This document shows positions 7,810-16,773 of a stretch of 64,000 nt of DNA, in pieces. The first letter of the stretch is position 1. Each line of letters opens with the position of its first letter. The translations under genes and the position numbers were made by a program. The DNA is taken from the NCBI GenBank assembly GCA_015066205.1, contig SVOV01000006.1:1-64000 (forward strand). Reading direction: 5' to 3'. Source of the DNA: Oscillospiraceae bacterium. Lineage in GTDB: Bacteria > Bacillota > Clostridia > Oscillospirales > Acutalibacteraceae. Below the pieces are notes generated by a model that was not told the origin of the DNA, ran no database searches, and saw only the letters and a program-made list of their open reading frames with translations.

Positions 7810-7823
7810 GAGGAAGTTAAATT

Positions 7824-8891
7824 TTGAATATAACATTTTTAATTGGAAATGGTTTTGATTTAAGAGTTGGAATGAAAACTAAATATACAGATATGTATGA
7901 CGGATATATAAATTCTCCCACAATAGATGCCACTATTGCAGACTTTAAAGAAGACTTAGCAAGTAGCGCACCAAAATATGAAACATGGTCAGATTTTGAA
8001 ATGGGAATGGCTGAATATGCTCAAAGGTTTGATAACGAGGATGATTTCATAAAGTGTATCCGTGATTTTAAGGCCTATATGATAAAACATTTGTGTACAG
8101 AAGAGGATAAATTTTTTAATGCTTTTAATAAGAGTATTGTTGATGAATCAGCTATTTTAGAGGAATTTGAACACAGTATAGCAAATTTTTATAAAAATCA
8201 AATACCAAATGTAAAAAACAGAATAAAAGATATCATTAAGTTTAACGGCTGGATAAAACATATTAATTTTATTACATTTAATTATACAAAAACACTCGAG
8301 TTTATTAAAGATAGATTTGAACTTTTTCATGAACTTGGCTCAAGCGATTTAAGAATAGAACAAATAGTGCATATACATGGAGATTTAGATAATGATGTTG
8401 TTCTTGGGGTTGATAATAAGGAACAAATTAAAAATCTAAAATTCAATATTGATAGAAAGGTAGAGAGAGCATTTATTAAACCGCGTTTTAATCATTATTA
8501 CGATGAAGTTAGAGTACAATCTGCAAAAGATATCATAGAAAATAGCGATGTTATTTGTATTTATGGTTTATCCTTAGGTGAATCAGATTTGACATGGAGT
8601 AAGAGTGTTGCTAATTGGTTATTGGAAAGTTCCGCAAAACAATTGATTTATTTCGCCTATGGTACAAATAAATTTGATAGCTGGAATGTTGATGCGCAGA
8701 TGGATGAAGAAGATGAAGTAAAAAATAGTTTATTAAAGAGATTGCATCTTTTAGAATCGGAAGCCGAAAAAATATATGATCAAATACATGTACCTGTTGG
8801 AGAAAATATTTTTGATATTGAAAAATTTTTGGGATATGAACATAATATAGAGATATTAAGAAATGCAGAAGAATGTGCAGCTAAAGCTTAG
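7824..8891 (+). CDS. AbiH-like abortive infection protein
   Basis: The 355-residue protein begins FLIGNGFDLRVG (residues ~5-16), the signature of the bacteriophage abortive-infection AbiH family. It contains the further family motif HIHGDLDNDVVLGVDN at about residue 183, and ends in an ICIYGLSLGESD region typical of the fold. AbiH was found as a lactococcal phage-exclusion protein; its mechanism is not established. The start is TTG 7824 after AGAGGAAG. The gene sits between the HEPN/hsdS block and hsdR and is AT-rich like the HEPN gene. It supports the view of a composite defence locus. Confidence 0.8.
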   Translation: MNITFLIGNGFDLRVGMKTKYTDMYDGYINSPTIDATIADFKEDLASSAPKYETWSDFEMGMAEYAQRFDNEDDFIKCIRDFKAYMIKHLCTEEDKFFNAFNKSIVDESAILEEFEHSIANFYKNQIPNVKNRIKDIIKFNGWIKHINFITFNYTKTLEFIKDRFELFHELGSSDLRIEQIVHIHGDLDNDVVLGVDNKEQIKNLKFNIDRKVERAFIKPRFNHYYDEVRVQSAKDIIENSDVICIYGLSLGESDLTWSKSVANWLLESSAKQLIYFAYGTNKFDSWNVDAQMDEEDEVKNSLLKRLHLLESEAEKIYDQIHVPVGENIFDIEKFLGYEHNIEILRNAEECAAKA

Positions 8892-8953
8892 TTTTGATAT
8901 AAGTTATTGTTATTGCATATTGTTTTTTAATTATTTTCAGAATAGGTGACACT

Positions 8954-11900
8954 ATGACCAACTTTGATTTTTTGACAAAGGACAAGCAGTTTGAGAGTTT
9001 TTCGTCTGTTGCGGTTGCGGCGGAGAAGACCTTACATATTGATTTGTCAACCTGCATCATAAACTGCCGAAGGGCAATGGAAATGGCTGTCAAATGGATG
9101 TATTCCGTTGACGGTGCCCTTCAGATGCCTTATGATGACAGGCTCGTCTGCCTTATGAACAATGAGGATTTTAGAGAGATTGTTGGTATTGATATCTGGC
9201 GCAGAATGAAGCTTATCAGAGAGCTTGGCAATGAAGCTACGCATACGGGCAAGAAAATCACAAAAGCACAGGCAGAACTGTGCCTCGAAAATCTCTTTGT
9301 TTTTCTTGATTTTGTGGCTTATTGCTATTCTGACAGTTATACAGAAAACAGCTTCAGAAGAGAGCTGCTTGAGCTGACAACAAAAGAGGCTCTTGATTTT
9401 GTAACAAATGCGGATGTTAATCTTTCTGAATTAATTGCGGAAAATCAAGCACTCAAAGCAGAGCTTACCGCTCGCCGTGAGGAGCAACAGCAGACCTATG
9501 TCCCGAAGCCTCTTGATATTTCGGAATATAAGACACGAAAGATATATATTGATGCAATGCTTTCCGATGCCGGCTGGACTGAAGGCAAGGACTGGATAAA
9601 TGAGTATGAACTCCCCGGTATGCCTAACAAGAGTGAGGTCGGTTTTGCAGACTACGTCCTTTTCGGTGATGACGGAAAGCCTCTTGCAGTTATTGAAGCA
9701 AAACGCACCTGTGTAGATGTGTCAAAGGGCAGACAGCAGGCAAAGCTTTATGCTGACCTATTAGAAAAAAGGTTCGGCAGGCGTCCCGTTATTTTCCTTA
9801 CTAACGGCTTTGATACGAGAATTACGGATAATCTCTATCCTGAAAGAAAGGTCGCAACAATTTACTCGAAGCGTGACCTTGAAAAGATGTTCAATCTGCA
9901 GACTATGCGCACAAGTCTTAATTTTGTAAATGTAGATAAAAATATAGCAGGAAGATATTATCAGGAAGGTGCAATTAAAGCTGTTTGTGATAGCTTCGGC
10001 AAGAAAAACCGCCGAAAAGCCTTGCTTGTTATGGCAACGGGTTCTGGTAAAACAAGAACTGTCATTGCCCTTTGTGATGTGCTTTTGCAGCACGGCTGGG
10101 TTAAGAATATTCTTTTTCTTGCAGACAGAACCTCTCTTGTCACACAGGCAAAGAGAAGCTTTGTAAACCTTCTTCCCGATTTGTCGGTTACGAATCTCTG
10201 CGAGGATAAGGATAATTACAATGCTCATTGTGTTTTTTCTACTTATCAGACAATGATGAACTGCATTGATTCCGTAAAAGATGAAAATGGTAAGCTTTTC
10301 ACCTGTGGTCACTTTGACCTTGTTATCTGTGACGAAGCTCATCGTTCGATTTACAACAAATACCGTGACATCTTCAACTATTTCGATGCTCCTCTTGTAG
10401 GACTTACGGCTACTCCAAAGGATGAAATTGACAAGAATACCTATGAGGTTTTCGAGCTTGAAAACGGTGTACCCACATACGGGTATGAGCTCGCCGATGC
10501 CGTTAAGGACGGTTATCTTGTAGATTTTATGTCGGTAGAAACAAAGCTCAAATTTATTGAGCAGGGTATTGTTTATGACGACTTATCAGATGAAGATAAA
10601 GAGGAGTATGAAGCAACCTTTACTCACGACGGGGAAATGCCTGATAGAATCGGCTCTTCTGCACTGAACGATTGGATTTTTAACGAAGATACCATTAAAG
10701 AAGTGCTGAATGTCCTGATGACAAACGGCATTAAAATTGACTACGGACAGAAAATAGGTAAAACAATTATTTTTGCAAAAAACCACCGTCACGCAGAAAA
10801 AATATTTGAAATCTTCAATAAGGAATATCCTCATCTCAACGGCTTTGCAAAGGTAATTGACAATACCATAAACTATGCACAGAGTGCAATTGATGAATTT
10901 TCTGAAGCAAAGAAGCTGCCGCAGATTGCAATTTCCGTTGATATGCTTGATACGGGTATTGACGTACCCGAGGTGCTGAATCTTGTTTTCTTCAAAAAGG
11001 TAATGAGCAAGGCAAAGTTCTGGCAGATGATAGGCAGAGGAACCCGTCTTTGTCCGGGCCTTCTTGACGGCGAAGATAAGAAGCTTTTCTATATCTTTGA
11101 CTTCTGCGGAAATTTTGAATTTTTCCGTATGGGCGGAAAAGGTCAGTCTTCTAATCAGATTGCATTGCAGGGCGCAATTTTTAATCTCAAGGCTCAGATG
11201 GCTTTTAAACTGCAGGACCTTGTATATCAGACCGAAGAACTTATTGCTTTTCGCAAGGAATTAGTCGAGGATATGGTAAGAAAGGTAAGGGAGCTCAATA
11301 AGGAAAATTTTGCAGTCCGTCAGCACCTAAAATTTGTTGAGCTTTATGCAAATGAAGAAAACTATACCCCACTTACATATGCTGATACACTTCTTATGGC
11401 AGATGAATTAGCTCCTTTAATCACTCCCGATGAAGACGATCCGAAGGCTGTCCGTTTTGATGCACTTATGTACGGAATTGAGCTTGCGTACCTTGCAGGT
11501 AAAAAATACGGCAGAGCGAGAAAAGATTTATACAAAAAAGTATCTGCAGTAGCATCTGTTGCCGCAAATATTCCCGAAATTATGGCGCAATCAGAACTGA
11601 TTAATAAAATTTTGCACACCGATTATGTTGATACTGCAGGAATAAATGAGTTTGAATTCATTCGTGAGAGCTTAAGAAATCTTATGAAATACATTCCTAA
11701 AGGTGGCTTAGAGTATCACACCAACTTTGATGATGAAATTCTTTCAATAGATTGGAATGAATCGGAGCTTGAAAATGATGACCTGAAGAATTATAAAGCT
11801 AAGGCAGAGTTTTATGTCCGTCAGCATCAGGATAATGAGGTTATTGCTAAACTGAAATCAAATATTCCTTTGAGTTCTTCCGATGTAAAGGTGCTTGAGG

Positions 11901-12247
11901 GTATCTTATGGAATGAGGTTGGCTCAAGGGAAGATTATGAAGCAGAGTTCGGCAAAAAGCCTCTCGGTGAATTTGTCCGTGAAATCACAGGTCTTGATAT
12001 GAATGCTGCTAAGGCTGCATTTTCAGAGTATCTTGATGATGTCAATCTTGATGCAAGACAGATTTATTTTGTTAATCAGATAGTGGAGTATATAGTGCAT
12101 AACGGTATTATGAAAGACTTGTCTGTTTTGCAGGAATCTCCGTTTACAGACAAGGGAAGTGTTGTGGAAGTATTTACCGATCTTTCTGTCTGGATGGGTA
12201 TTCGTAAGACTATTGAACAAATAAATGCCAATGCATTAGTAGCATAA
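8954..12247 (+). CDS. hsdR: Type I restriction enzyme endonuclease/translocase subunit HsdR
   Basis: This 1097-residue subunit has an N-terminal DUF4145/HEPN-like region (~1-135, with RELGNEATH). A PD-(D/E)xK nuclease core follows (YVLFGDDGKPLAVIEAKRT, ~232-250). The SF2 motor has Walker A ATGSGKTRT near 359, DEAH near 459, TATP, and motif VI (MIGRGTRLCPG) near 692. A helical C-terminal domain binds the methylase core. It translocates DNA and cleaves unmodified targets when assembled with HsdM and HsdS. It starts at ATG 8954 and is followed by a clear terminator. It appears intact. Confidence 0.95.
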   Translation: MTNFDFLTKDKQFESFSSVAVAAEKTLHIDLSTCIINCRRAMEMAVKWMYSVDGALQMPYDDRLVCLMNNEDFREIVGIDIWRRMKLIRELGNEATHTGKKITKAQAELCLENLFVFLDFVAYCYSDSYTENSFRRELLELTTKEALDFVTNADVNLSELIAENQALKAELTARREEQQQTYVPKPLDISEYKTRKIYIDAMLSDAGWTEGKDWINEYELPGMPNKSEVGFADYVLFGDDGKPLAVIEAKRTCVDVSKGRQQAKLYADLLEKRFGRRPVIFLTNGFDTRITDNLYPERKVATIYSKRDLEKMFNLQTMRTSLNFVNVDKNIAGRYYQEGAIKAVCDSFGKKNRRKALLVMATGSGKTRTVIALCDVLLQHGWVKNILFLADRTSLVTQAKRSFVNLLPDLSVTNLCEDKDNYNAHCVFSTYQTMMNCIDSVKDENGKLFTCGHFDLVICDEAHRSIYNKYRDIFNYFDAPLVGLTATPKDEIDKNTYEVFELENGVPTYGYELADAVKDGYLVDFMSVETKLKFIEQGIVYDDLSDEDKEEYEATFTHDGEMPDRIGSSALNDWIFNEDTIKEVLNVLMTNGIKIDYGQKIGKTIIFAKNHRHAEKIFEIFNKEYPHLNGFAKVIDNTINYAQSAIDEFSEAKKLPQIAISVDMLDTGIDVPEVLNLVFFKKVMSKAKFWQMIGRGTRLCPGLLDGEDKKLFYIFDFCGNFEFFRMGGKGQSSNQIALQGAIFNLKAQMAFKLQDLVYQTEELIAFRKELVEDMVRKVRELNKENFAVRQHLKFVELYANEENYTPLTYADTLLMADELAPLITPDEDDPKAVRFDALMYGIELAYLAGKKYGRARKDLYKKVSAVASVAANIPEIMAQSELINKILHTDYVDTAGINEFEFIRESLRNLMKYIPKGGLEYHTNFDDEILSIDWNESELENDDLKNYKAKAEFYVRQHQDNEVIAKLKSNIPLSSSDVKVLEGILWNEVGSREDYEAEFGKKPLGEFVREITGLDMNAAKAAFSEYLDDVNLDARQIYFVNQIVEYIVHNGIMKDLSVLQESPFTDKGSVVEVFTDLSVWMGIRKTIEQINANALVA

Positions 12248-12305
12248 CTTGGTGATACTTAAATAAATGATATGAAAATAAGTTTTTCTCTGATTTGAGC
12301 TTATT

Positions 12306-12343
12306 AAAGAAGTAGTTGTCCTCTGGATGACTACTTCTTTTTT
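12306..12343 (+). terminator. Rho-independent terminator of the restriction-modification operon
   Basis: AAAGAAGTAGT pairs with ACTACTTCTTT around a 13-nt loop and is followed by a T run, 60 nt after hsdR. Confidence 0.85.
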
Positions 12344-12425
12344 ATGCCGATAAAAAAACCACCTGCTATGCAGGTGGAATGTACGGACTTTAGTGTCAGA
12401 GACAAAAGTAAAGGTGACAAAAAAA

Positions 12426-12477
12426 CTCCATTCTGATATAGTAAAATCGGCTACCAACCGAAAAAAACAGAATGGAG
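12426..12477 (+). promoter_or_regulatory. Hairpin sequestering the tnpA ribosome-binding site
   Basis: CTCCATTCTG (12426-12435) is perfectly complementary to CAGAATGGAG (12468-12477), which contains the tnpA Shine-Dalgarno sequence. Pairing would hide it, as known for IS200 leader RNAs. A separate 11-bp inverted repeat (GCTACCAACCG at 12450 and CGGTTGGTAGC at 12965) brackets tnpA. Confidence 0.65.
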
Positions 12478-12487
12478 GACATTAACA

Positions 12488-12952
12488 ATGCAGAACAAAG
12501 CTAATGACACATACAGTTTATCACATACGAGTTGGAAGTGTCAATATCACATAGTGTTTGCGCCCAAATATCGCAGGAAAGCCATATATGGAAAATTGAA
12601 AGCAGAGATAGGCGCAATACTACGTGAGTTGTGCGAGCGCAAACACGTAAATATAATAGAGGCGCATGCAATACCGGATCACATCCATATGCTTGTAGAG
12701 ATACCACCGAATCAAAGAGTAAGTGATTTTATGGGGTATCTGAAAGGTAAAAGCACAATGATAATATTCGAACGCTTTTCTAACCTACAATACAAATATG
12801 GAAACATACATTTTTGGTGTAGAGGGTATTATGTCAGCACAGTAGGCGGTAATAAAGAAGGCATAGCAAAATACATCAGAGAGCAAGTGCACGAAGATCA
12901 AATATATGACCAACTAACACTAAAGGAGTACGCTGATCCTTTCAAGGAATAA
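12488..12952 (+). CDS. tnpA: IS200/IS605-family transposase TnpA
   Basis: This 154-residue HUH-type Y1 transposase has the metal-binding HUH motif as HIHML (H65 and H67). The catalytic tyrosine is within GYYVSTVGG (Y114/Y115), and the N-terminal motif WKCQYHIVFAPKYRRK is present. It cuts and joins single-stranded DNA at the element's hairpins in a peel-and-paste mechanism. The length is standard and no frameshift is seen, so it may be active. The start ATG 12488 follows GGAGG, which is predicted to be sequestered in a leader hairpin. Confidence 0.95.
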   Translation: MQNKANDTYSLSHTSWKCQYHIVFAPKYRRKAIYGKLKAEIGAILRELCERKHVNIIEAHAIPDHIHMLVEIPPNQRVSDFMGYLKGKSTMIIFERFSNLQYKYGNIHFWCRGYYVSTVGGNKEGIAKYIREQVHEDQIYDQLTLKEYADPFKE

Positions 12953-13065
12953 CGCACCCCTTTGCGGTTGGTAGCTCTAGCTTAATGCGTACCCCTTCAG
13001 GGGTAAGCCAGCATTTTGCCCTTTTAGGGCTGTTATAAAACCACCGGCTCAGCCGGTGTGATATT

Positions 13066-13179
13066 TATTATAAGGAAATTGCTCGCGTTGTGAGCAATTT
13101 AGCTTATAACTAGAAACACCTATAGCCCCCAAGACCCAGGGTAGGGGGGTGACAAATCGTAAGATTTTTTCTTATCGGA
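13066..13179. repeat. Interspersed ~110-bp palindromic repeat, copy 2
   Basis: It matches copy 1 (377-496) over its length, including an identical 26-base core holding AAATTGCTC...GAGCAATTT, then AGAAACACCTA, AGCCCCCAAGA and AAATCGTAAGATT. The G/C hairpin is partly degenerate here (CCCCCAAGACCCAGGG). The left edge adjoins the IS200-type element, so the 12-bp direct repeat that bounds copy 1 is not clean. Its right end again overlaps the stop codon of a minus-strand gene (13172-13174). Confidence 0.7.
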
Positions 13180-14608
13180 AATTATAATAACCGAAAATGA
13201 GCAGACCTACCATTAAAATATGGAAGAACGGGAGAACGGTTATATCTCCGCCAAAGGAAATAAGGAACTCCTTTACAGAGCTTGTTTTTTTGCGGTTTTC
13301 GATTATTCTTTGCGGACGGTAGAAATATGCAAGGTCGAAGAGAATATAGCCTACACAGTAGAAAATCCAGGTTTCCCAAAGAGTATAGCCTCTTAAAATC
13401 TGACCTACAAGTATAACTGCACCGAGTAAAATCAGGAAAATTCGTATAAGCTTGATGTTCTTAAAGTCCCAATAGCGTTCAAGTCCGTCGTGCTGTGCAA
13501 TAACATAATACATTGTAAAGCAGCAGATTATAGAAGCCATTGTTGTTGAACCGAGCATAACAAGGGCAAGGGGACCGACCATATAGCAAGGTCTCTCAAG
13601 AACCTCTACAATGTTCATATCAACCTCACCGAAAGCACGGGTGATTTTGTTTCCGTTTCTGCGGTAGGGAATGATAAAAAGGAAAATTGTGAGAATTATT
13701 ATGGCACAGAATACCCATGAAAGAATAGTGTCAACTGTTTCGGGAAGCATATACCAAAGCTCACCTGCTGCTTCAGCCTGTTCAAGGTTCTTTGCAGCGA
13801 GAGGCCAACCGAGAACAAAAGCACCTGCGATACCGAGTCCGTGGAAGCAGCCCTGAGTAAACTCCATAATTTTCCAGCCGTCAACTATCTTGAGCTTTTC
13901 CCACTTGCCGAAGAGCATTTTGCCGTTCTTTAAAGGATGAAGCTCCTTGTCATAGAATGTTATTGCAACAACCCAGCCGACTGATCCTGCAAGTGCGCCG
14001 CCGATCCACATTATAATGCCGAAAATATCGCGGCGTACAGCCATCATTATGAGCAAGCCTGCAACTACAACAAGATTGCGTCCCCATTCCTCGCGGCTGT
14101 CTTTAGAGAAACAGACTTTAGGCATTTTACCGTGTTCAGGGTCATATGGAGTGTTGAAAATTCGGTATCCTATTTCCTGTACCAATGGAACGAGTGCAAA
14201 GAAGATAACGAAATCATACCATTTATATACAACACCGCTCATTGCAGAAAAGCTTACACCGAGAAAGCCGGCGCCGAGTCCGCTCCAGATTGAACCCTTG
14301 AAAGCAAGAGCAAGATAGCCGAGGGAAGGATTGTATCTTGGGCTGTCGTGGTCAAGCACGAGACCCATTGTCGAACCGTAGGGCTCCATACCGCCGTAAA
14401 AATAGCCGAGAGCACAGGCTGCCGCGAACAGGAAAACATTGTTCATTAAAAGCTCCGACCCGGTATACCATACACAAAGAATACCCATAAAGGCTCCGGG
14501 CAGCATAGCACCTTTTTCACCGCCGATTGCCGAACCTCTTATGCCCCAGCCAAAGCACATTGTAATCATACTGATTGCCAGAAAAGCAAATATGTTCTGA
14601 GTTTCCAT
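13172..14608 (-). CDS. Polytopic membrane protein of unrecognised family
   Basis: About 478 residues with roughly 10-12 hydrophobic segments. It opens IFAFLAISMITMCFGWGIRG and has glycine-rich motifs GWGIRGSAIGGEKGAMLPGA and YGGMEPYGSTMGL near the N-terminus. I do not recognise a transporter family, but the conserved-looking charged and glycine motifs between helices suggest transport or membrane-enzyme activity. ATG 14608 is preferred because AAAGGA lies 9 nt upstream. It is the last gene of an operon behind two Asp-box propeller genes, so a role in moving or sensing sialylated or related sugars is possible but only inferred. Confidence 0.7.
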   Translation of the reverse strand: METQNIFAFLAISMITMCFGWGIRGSAIGGEKGAMLPGAFMGILCVWYTGSELLMNNVFLFAAACALGYFYGGMEPYGSTMGLVLDHDSPRYNPSLGYLALAFKGSIWSGLGAGFLGVSFSAMSGVVYKWYDFVIFFALVPLVQEIGYRIFNTPYDPEHGKMPKVCFSKDSREEWGRNLVVVAGLLIMMAVRRDIFGIIMWIGGALAGSVGWVVAITFYDKELHPLKNGKMLFGKWEKLKIVDGWKIMEFTQGCFHGLGIAGAFVLGWPLAAKNLEQAEAAGELWYMLPETVDTILSWVFCAIIILTIFLFIIPYRRNGNKITRAFGEVDMNIVEVLERPCYMVGPLALVMLGSTTMASIICCFTMYYVIAQHDGLERYWDFKNIKLIRIFLILLGAVILVGQILRGYTLWETWIFYCVGYILFDLAYFYRPQRIIENRKKTSSVKEFLISFGGDITVLPFFHILMVGLLIFGYYNFR

Positions 14609-14629
14609 AAGCAATATCCTTTCTGATTT

Positions 14630-15649
14630 TTAGTTTTTATCTACGCGAACAACAGCATATCCGATTTTCTTGCGCCCGCAGGTGTAAACCATATGAAGCA
14701 GATTACCTTCTGCAACAATTGACGGATATGAAAATTCGACCTCGGGCTGAGTTTCCAGATCAATGCGGACAGGGTATGTCGCACCGTTATCATCAGAAAG
14801 AAACAGGCAAAGAGGTGTGCGGTCGCCCCAATTTTCGCTGACAGGATTGCAAATCAATCCCAGAACACCGCAATCGGTCATTGCCGCACCGATTCCGCTG
14901 TTATTATTCGGCATATCTGTAGGGCGTGCTACTGACCAGGTGCGACCGAAGTCAGTTGATTCACTGCGATATATCCAATTAAGATTTGTTCTTGCGAGCA
15001 TATAGACTCTGCCGTCGTGAGACTGATCCTCCCATATCGCAGGCTGAATCAAGCCCTCACCGTCCTTTGGAAGCTCCTCTTTTCTGTTGCATATTGTACC
15101 GTCAGGCAATTCAAATGCAACGGGAGCAGAAAGCTTCCAGGTTTCACCGTTATCCAAACTGCGGTCTGTCCACGCTTCCCAACGGTCACACAGATCCTCA
15201 GTTGAACCTGGAGCGAGAAGTGCACCGTCTGAAAGCCTTATCATCTGGTTTTTTACAGGACCTCTTCCGCCGATATCACCTGCAACAAGCTCCTTTGGAA
15301 CTGACCAGGTCTTTCCGCCGTCAGAGGAAACTGATTTCATTGAATACCAATGTCCCTCATCAATTCCGCTTTTGTATATTAGTGTAAGAATTCCGTTCTC
15401 TGAAAAAAGAGTAGGATTCCAGTCTGCCTCACCGTCATCGGGAGTAATCGGAACAGGAGTGCTCCAATCTCCGTCGCGGCGTGAGAACCATATGCGCACA
15501 TTAGGATTCTTTTCTTTTGTGCCGCCGAACCAGGCGGCTGTAGGCTTGCCGTCGCAGACAGCAACTGTCGCTGCGTGGCATTCGCCTGTTTCTTCGTTTA
15601 TACCTTCTGTTTCAAGGTATTCCTGATATAAAAGTTCTGCTTTTATCAT
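14630..15649 (-). CDS. Sialidase-like Asp-box beta-propeller protein
   Basis: A protein of about 339 residues with Asp-box repeats SSDGGKTW, SLDNGETW, STDFGRTW and SDDNGATY plus the degenerate SRRDGDW. The FGG in CDGKPTAAWFGGTKE and the CHAATVAVCDGK segment are typical of the cytoplasmic bacterial sialidase-like BNR-2 group. No signal peptide is present. Start ATG 15649 overlaps the stop of the upstream propeller gene (ATGA), so the two are translationally coupled. Possible roles are removal of sialic acid from imported oligosaccharide or action on a related acid sugar. The substrate is not determinable here. Confidence 0.75.
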   Translation of the reverse strand: MIKAELLYQEYLETEGINEETGECHAATVAVCDGKPTAAWFGGTKEKNPNVRIWFSRRDGDWSTPVPITPDDGEADWNPTLFSENGILTLIYKSGIDEGHWYSMKSVSSDGGKTWSVPKELVAGDIGGRGPVKNQMIRLSDGALLAPGSTEDLCDRWEAWTDRSLDNGETWKLSAPVAFELPDGTICNRKEELPKDGEGLIQPAIWEDQSHDGRVYMLARTNLNWIYRSESTDFGRTWSVARPTDMPNNNSGIGAAMTDCGVLGLICNPVSENWGDRTPLCLFLSDDNGATYPVRIDLETQPEVEFSYPSIVAEGNLLHMVYTCGRKKIGYAVVRVDKN

Positions 15650-16689
15650 TTTATCAATGTCTCCCATTCTGAAATTACTGTATCTGCCACAAAACGGTTA
15701 TCTTCCTCACCGAGATTATAATAATAGAGAATATGTATCTCATTATTAAAAAACGCAATGCGGGGATATCCTATATCTGTGTTGACCGCATCGGTTCTCA
15801 GTGCTTTGGGCTCGCTCCAGATTTTACCGTCGCGAGTAGTTGTGATGAACAAGCCGCAGGGCGCTTGCCTTCTGAAATAAGCAAGCACAACCGTTCCGTC
15901 AGGTAATGTGCAGAGCGCAGGCGGGCTGCCTCCGCTCATATCCTCATCTATGTAGTTGAGCTTTGTTTCATAAATCCAAGTTTTTCCTTCATCGCCGCTC
16001 AGATAAACATCGAGCTGCGTAAAACCGGGCTCGTTTTCGCTTGCATAACGGGCTATTCCGAGTAACGACCCGTCAGGAAGTCTTGAGATAGCTGGCATAA
16101 TACTGAAGTCACCGTAGGGCGGGTCTTCACCCATCATTCCGAGCTTTTCCCATTTGCCGTCAAAAGTAAGCTTTGCAGCAAAGGTATTTCCCTCAAGGCC
16201 GTCAGCTTTAACACCTGTCATAGCAAGAAGATAATACCCGTCGCAAACAATATAATCTGTTCTTGCGCTCACACCGACAAGACCGAAATCGGGAATATAA
16301 AACGGACCATCCCAGCTTTTTCCTGCATCGTTTGTAACCATAAGCTGGGTAAACACATTACCGTCCCAGCCTGAAGGCATAAGATACAAGCCGCTTTCGG
16401 CAGTCAGCATATCTGCCGGTAAATCCGGAAGGCGTGTTTTGTTCTCATAATCAATTGCAGGAATCTTCGGGTATTCGTGAACCCATCCCGTTTCGGGACG
16501 GAATCTTGCAAACATTCTTATCGTAGGCTTTGTCCTGTCGAGCGCGTGAACATCCGGTCCGTTGTAATGATGGATACCCTTTTCAAAGCCGACAAGTAAT
16601 TCATCATTAAATTTCCATATGCCGTGATTTGCAGGCCAACCGAAAAAGTCAGTCTTGCCAATAGCCACAACATTGTGTGTTACTGTCAT
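15646..16689 (-). CDS. Sialidase-like beta-propeller protein (divergent)
   Basis: A protein of about 347 residues resembling exo-alpha-sialidase-type propellers. Asp-box-like repeats include TNDAGKSW, SGDEGKTW and TRDGKIW, and strands include RLPDGSLLGIARY and TLPDGTVVLAYFRR. It lacks a signal peptide. The preferred start is ATG 16689, preceded by AAGGG. It is the first gene after a terminator that separates it from the kdsB-like gene. It is coupled to the next propeller gene by an ATGA overlap. The Asp boxes are weaker than in its partner, so it may be a non-sialidase relative. Confidence 0.65.
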   Translation of the reverse strand: MTVTHNVVAIGKTDFFGWPANHGIWKFNDELLVGFEKGIHHYNGPDVHALDRTKPTIRMFARFRPETGWVHEYPKIPAIDYENKTRLPDLPADMLTAESGLYLMPSGWDGNVFTQLMVTNDAGKSWDGPFYIPDFGLVGVSARTDYIVCDGYYLLAMTGVKADGLEGNTFAAKLTFDGKWEKLGMMGEDPPYGDFSIMPAISRLPDGSLLGIARYASENEPGFTQLDVYLSGDEGKTWIYETKLNYIDEDMSGGSPPALCTLPDGTVVLAYFRRQAPCGLFITTTRDGKIWSEPKALRTDAVNTDIGYPRIAFFNNEIHILYYYNLGEEDNRFVADTVISEWETLIK

Positions 16690-16723
16690 TTTTATCACCC
16701 TTTTGAATAATAATTATCAAAAG

Positions 16724-16760
16724 CCCCCAAATGAAATTTTTTCGTATTTCATTCGGGGGG
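16724..16760 (-). terminator. Rho-independent terminator after the kdsB-like gene
   Basis: CCCCCaaATGAAAT pairs with ATTTCATtcGGGGG around an AT-rich loop, directly downstream (minus strand) of the cytidylyltransferase gene and upstream of the propeller pair. Confidence 0.65.
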
Positions 16761-16773
16761 ATAAGCCGAATAA

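Larger units (their letters stand above)
12350..13062 (+). mobile_element. IS200/IS605-family insertion sequence (tnpA only)
   Basis: A single tnpA gene is flanked by subterminal hairpins rather than terminal inverted repeats, as is usual in this family. The left one is ACCACCTGC/GCAGGTGG at 12359-12378 and the right one is ACCGGCT/AGCCGGT at about 13042-13056. No tnpB is present. Exact cleavage ends cannot be fixed by eye, so the limits are approximate. The right end abuts copy 2 of the ~110-bp repeat, and the left end follows the hsdR terminator. Confidence 0.8.

Noticed and set aside
9761-10342. Long open frame of 193 codons on the minus strand inside hsdR
   Set aside because: It is wholly antisense to well-supported helicase motifs, has no ribosome-binding site and reads as low-complexity non-protein-like sequence.
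15087-15626. Long open frame of 179 codons on the plus strand inside the sialidase-like gene
   Set aside because: It is antisense to the Asp-box gene and arises from the codon bias of the real frame. No start signal or domain is visible.
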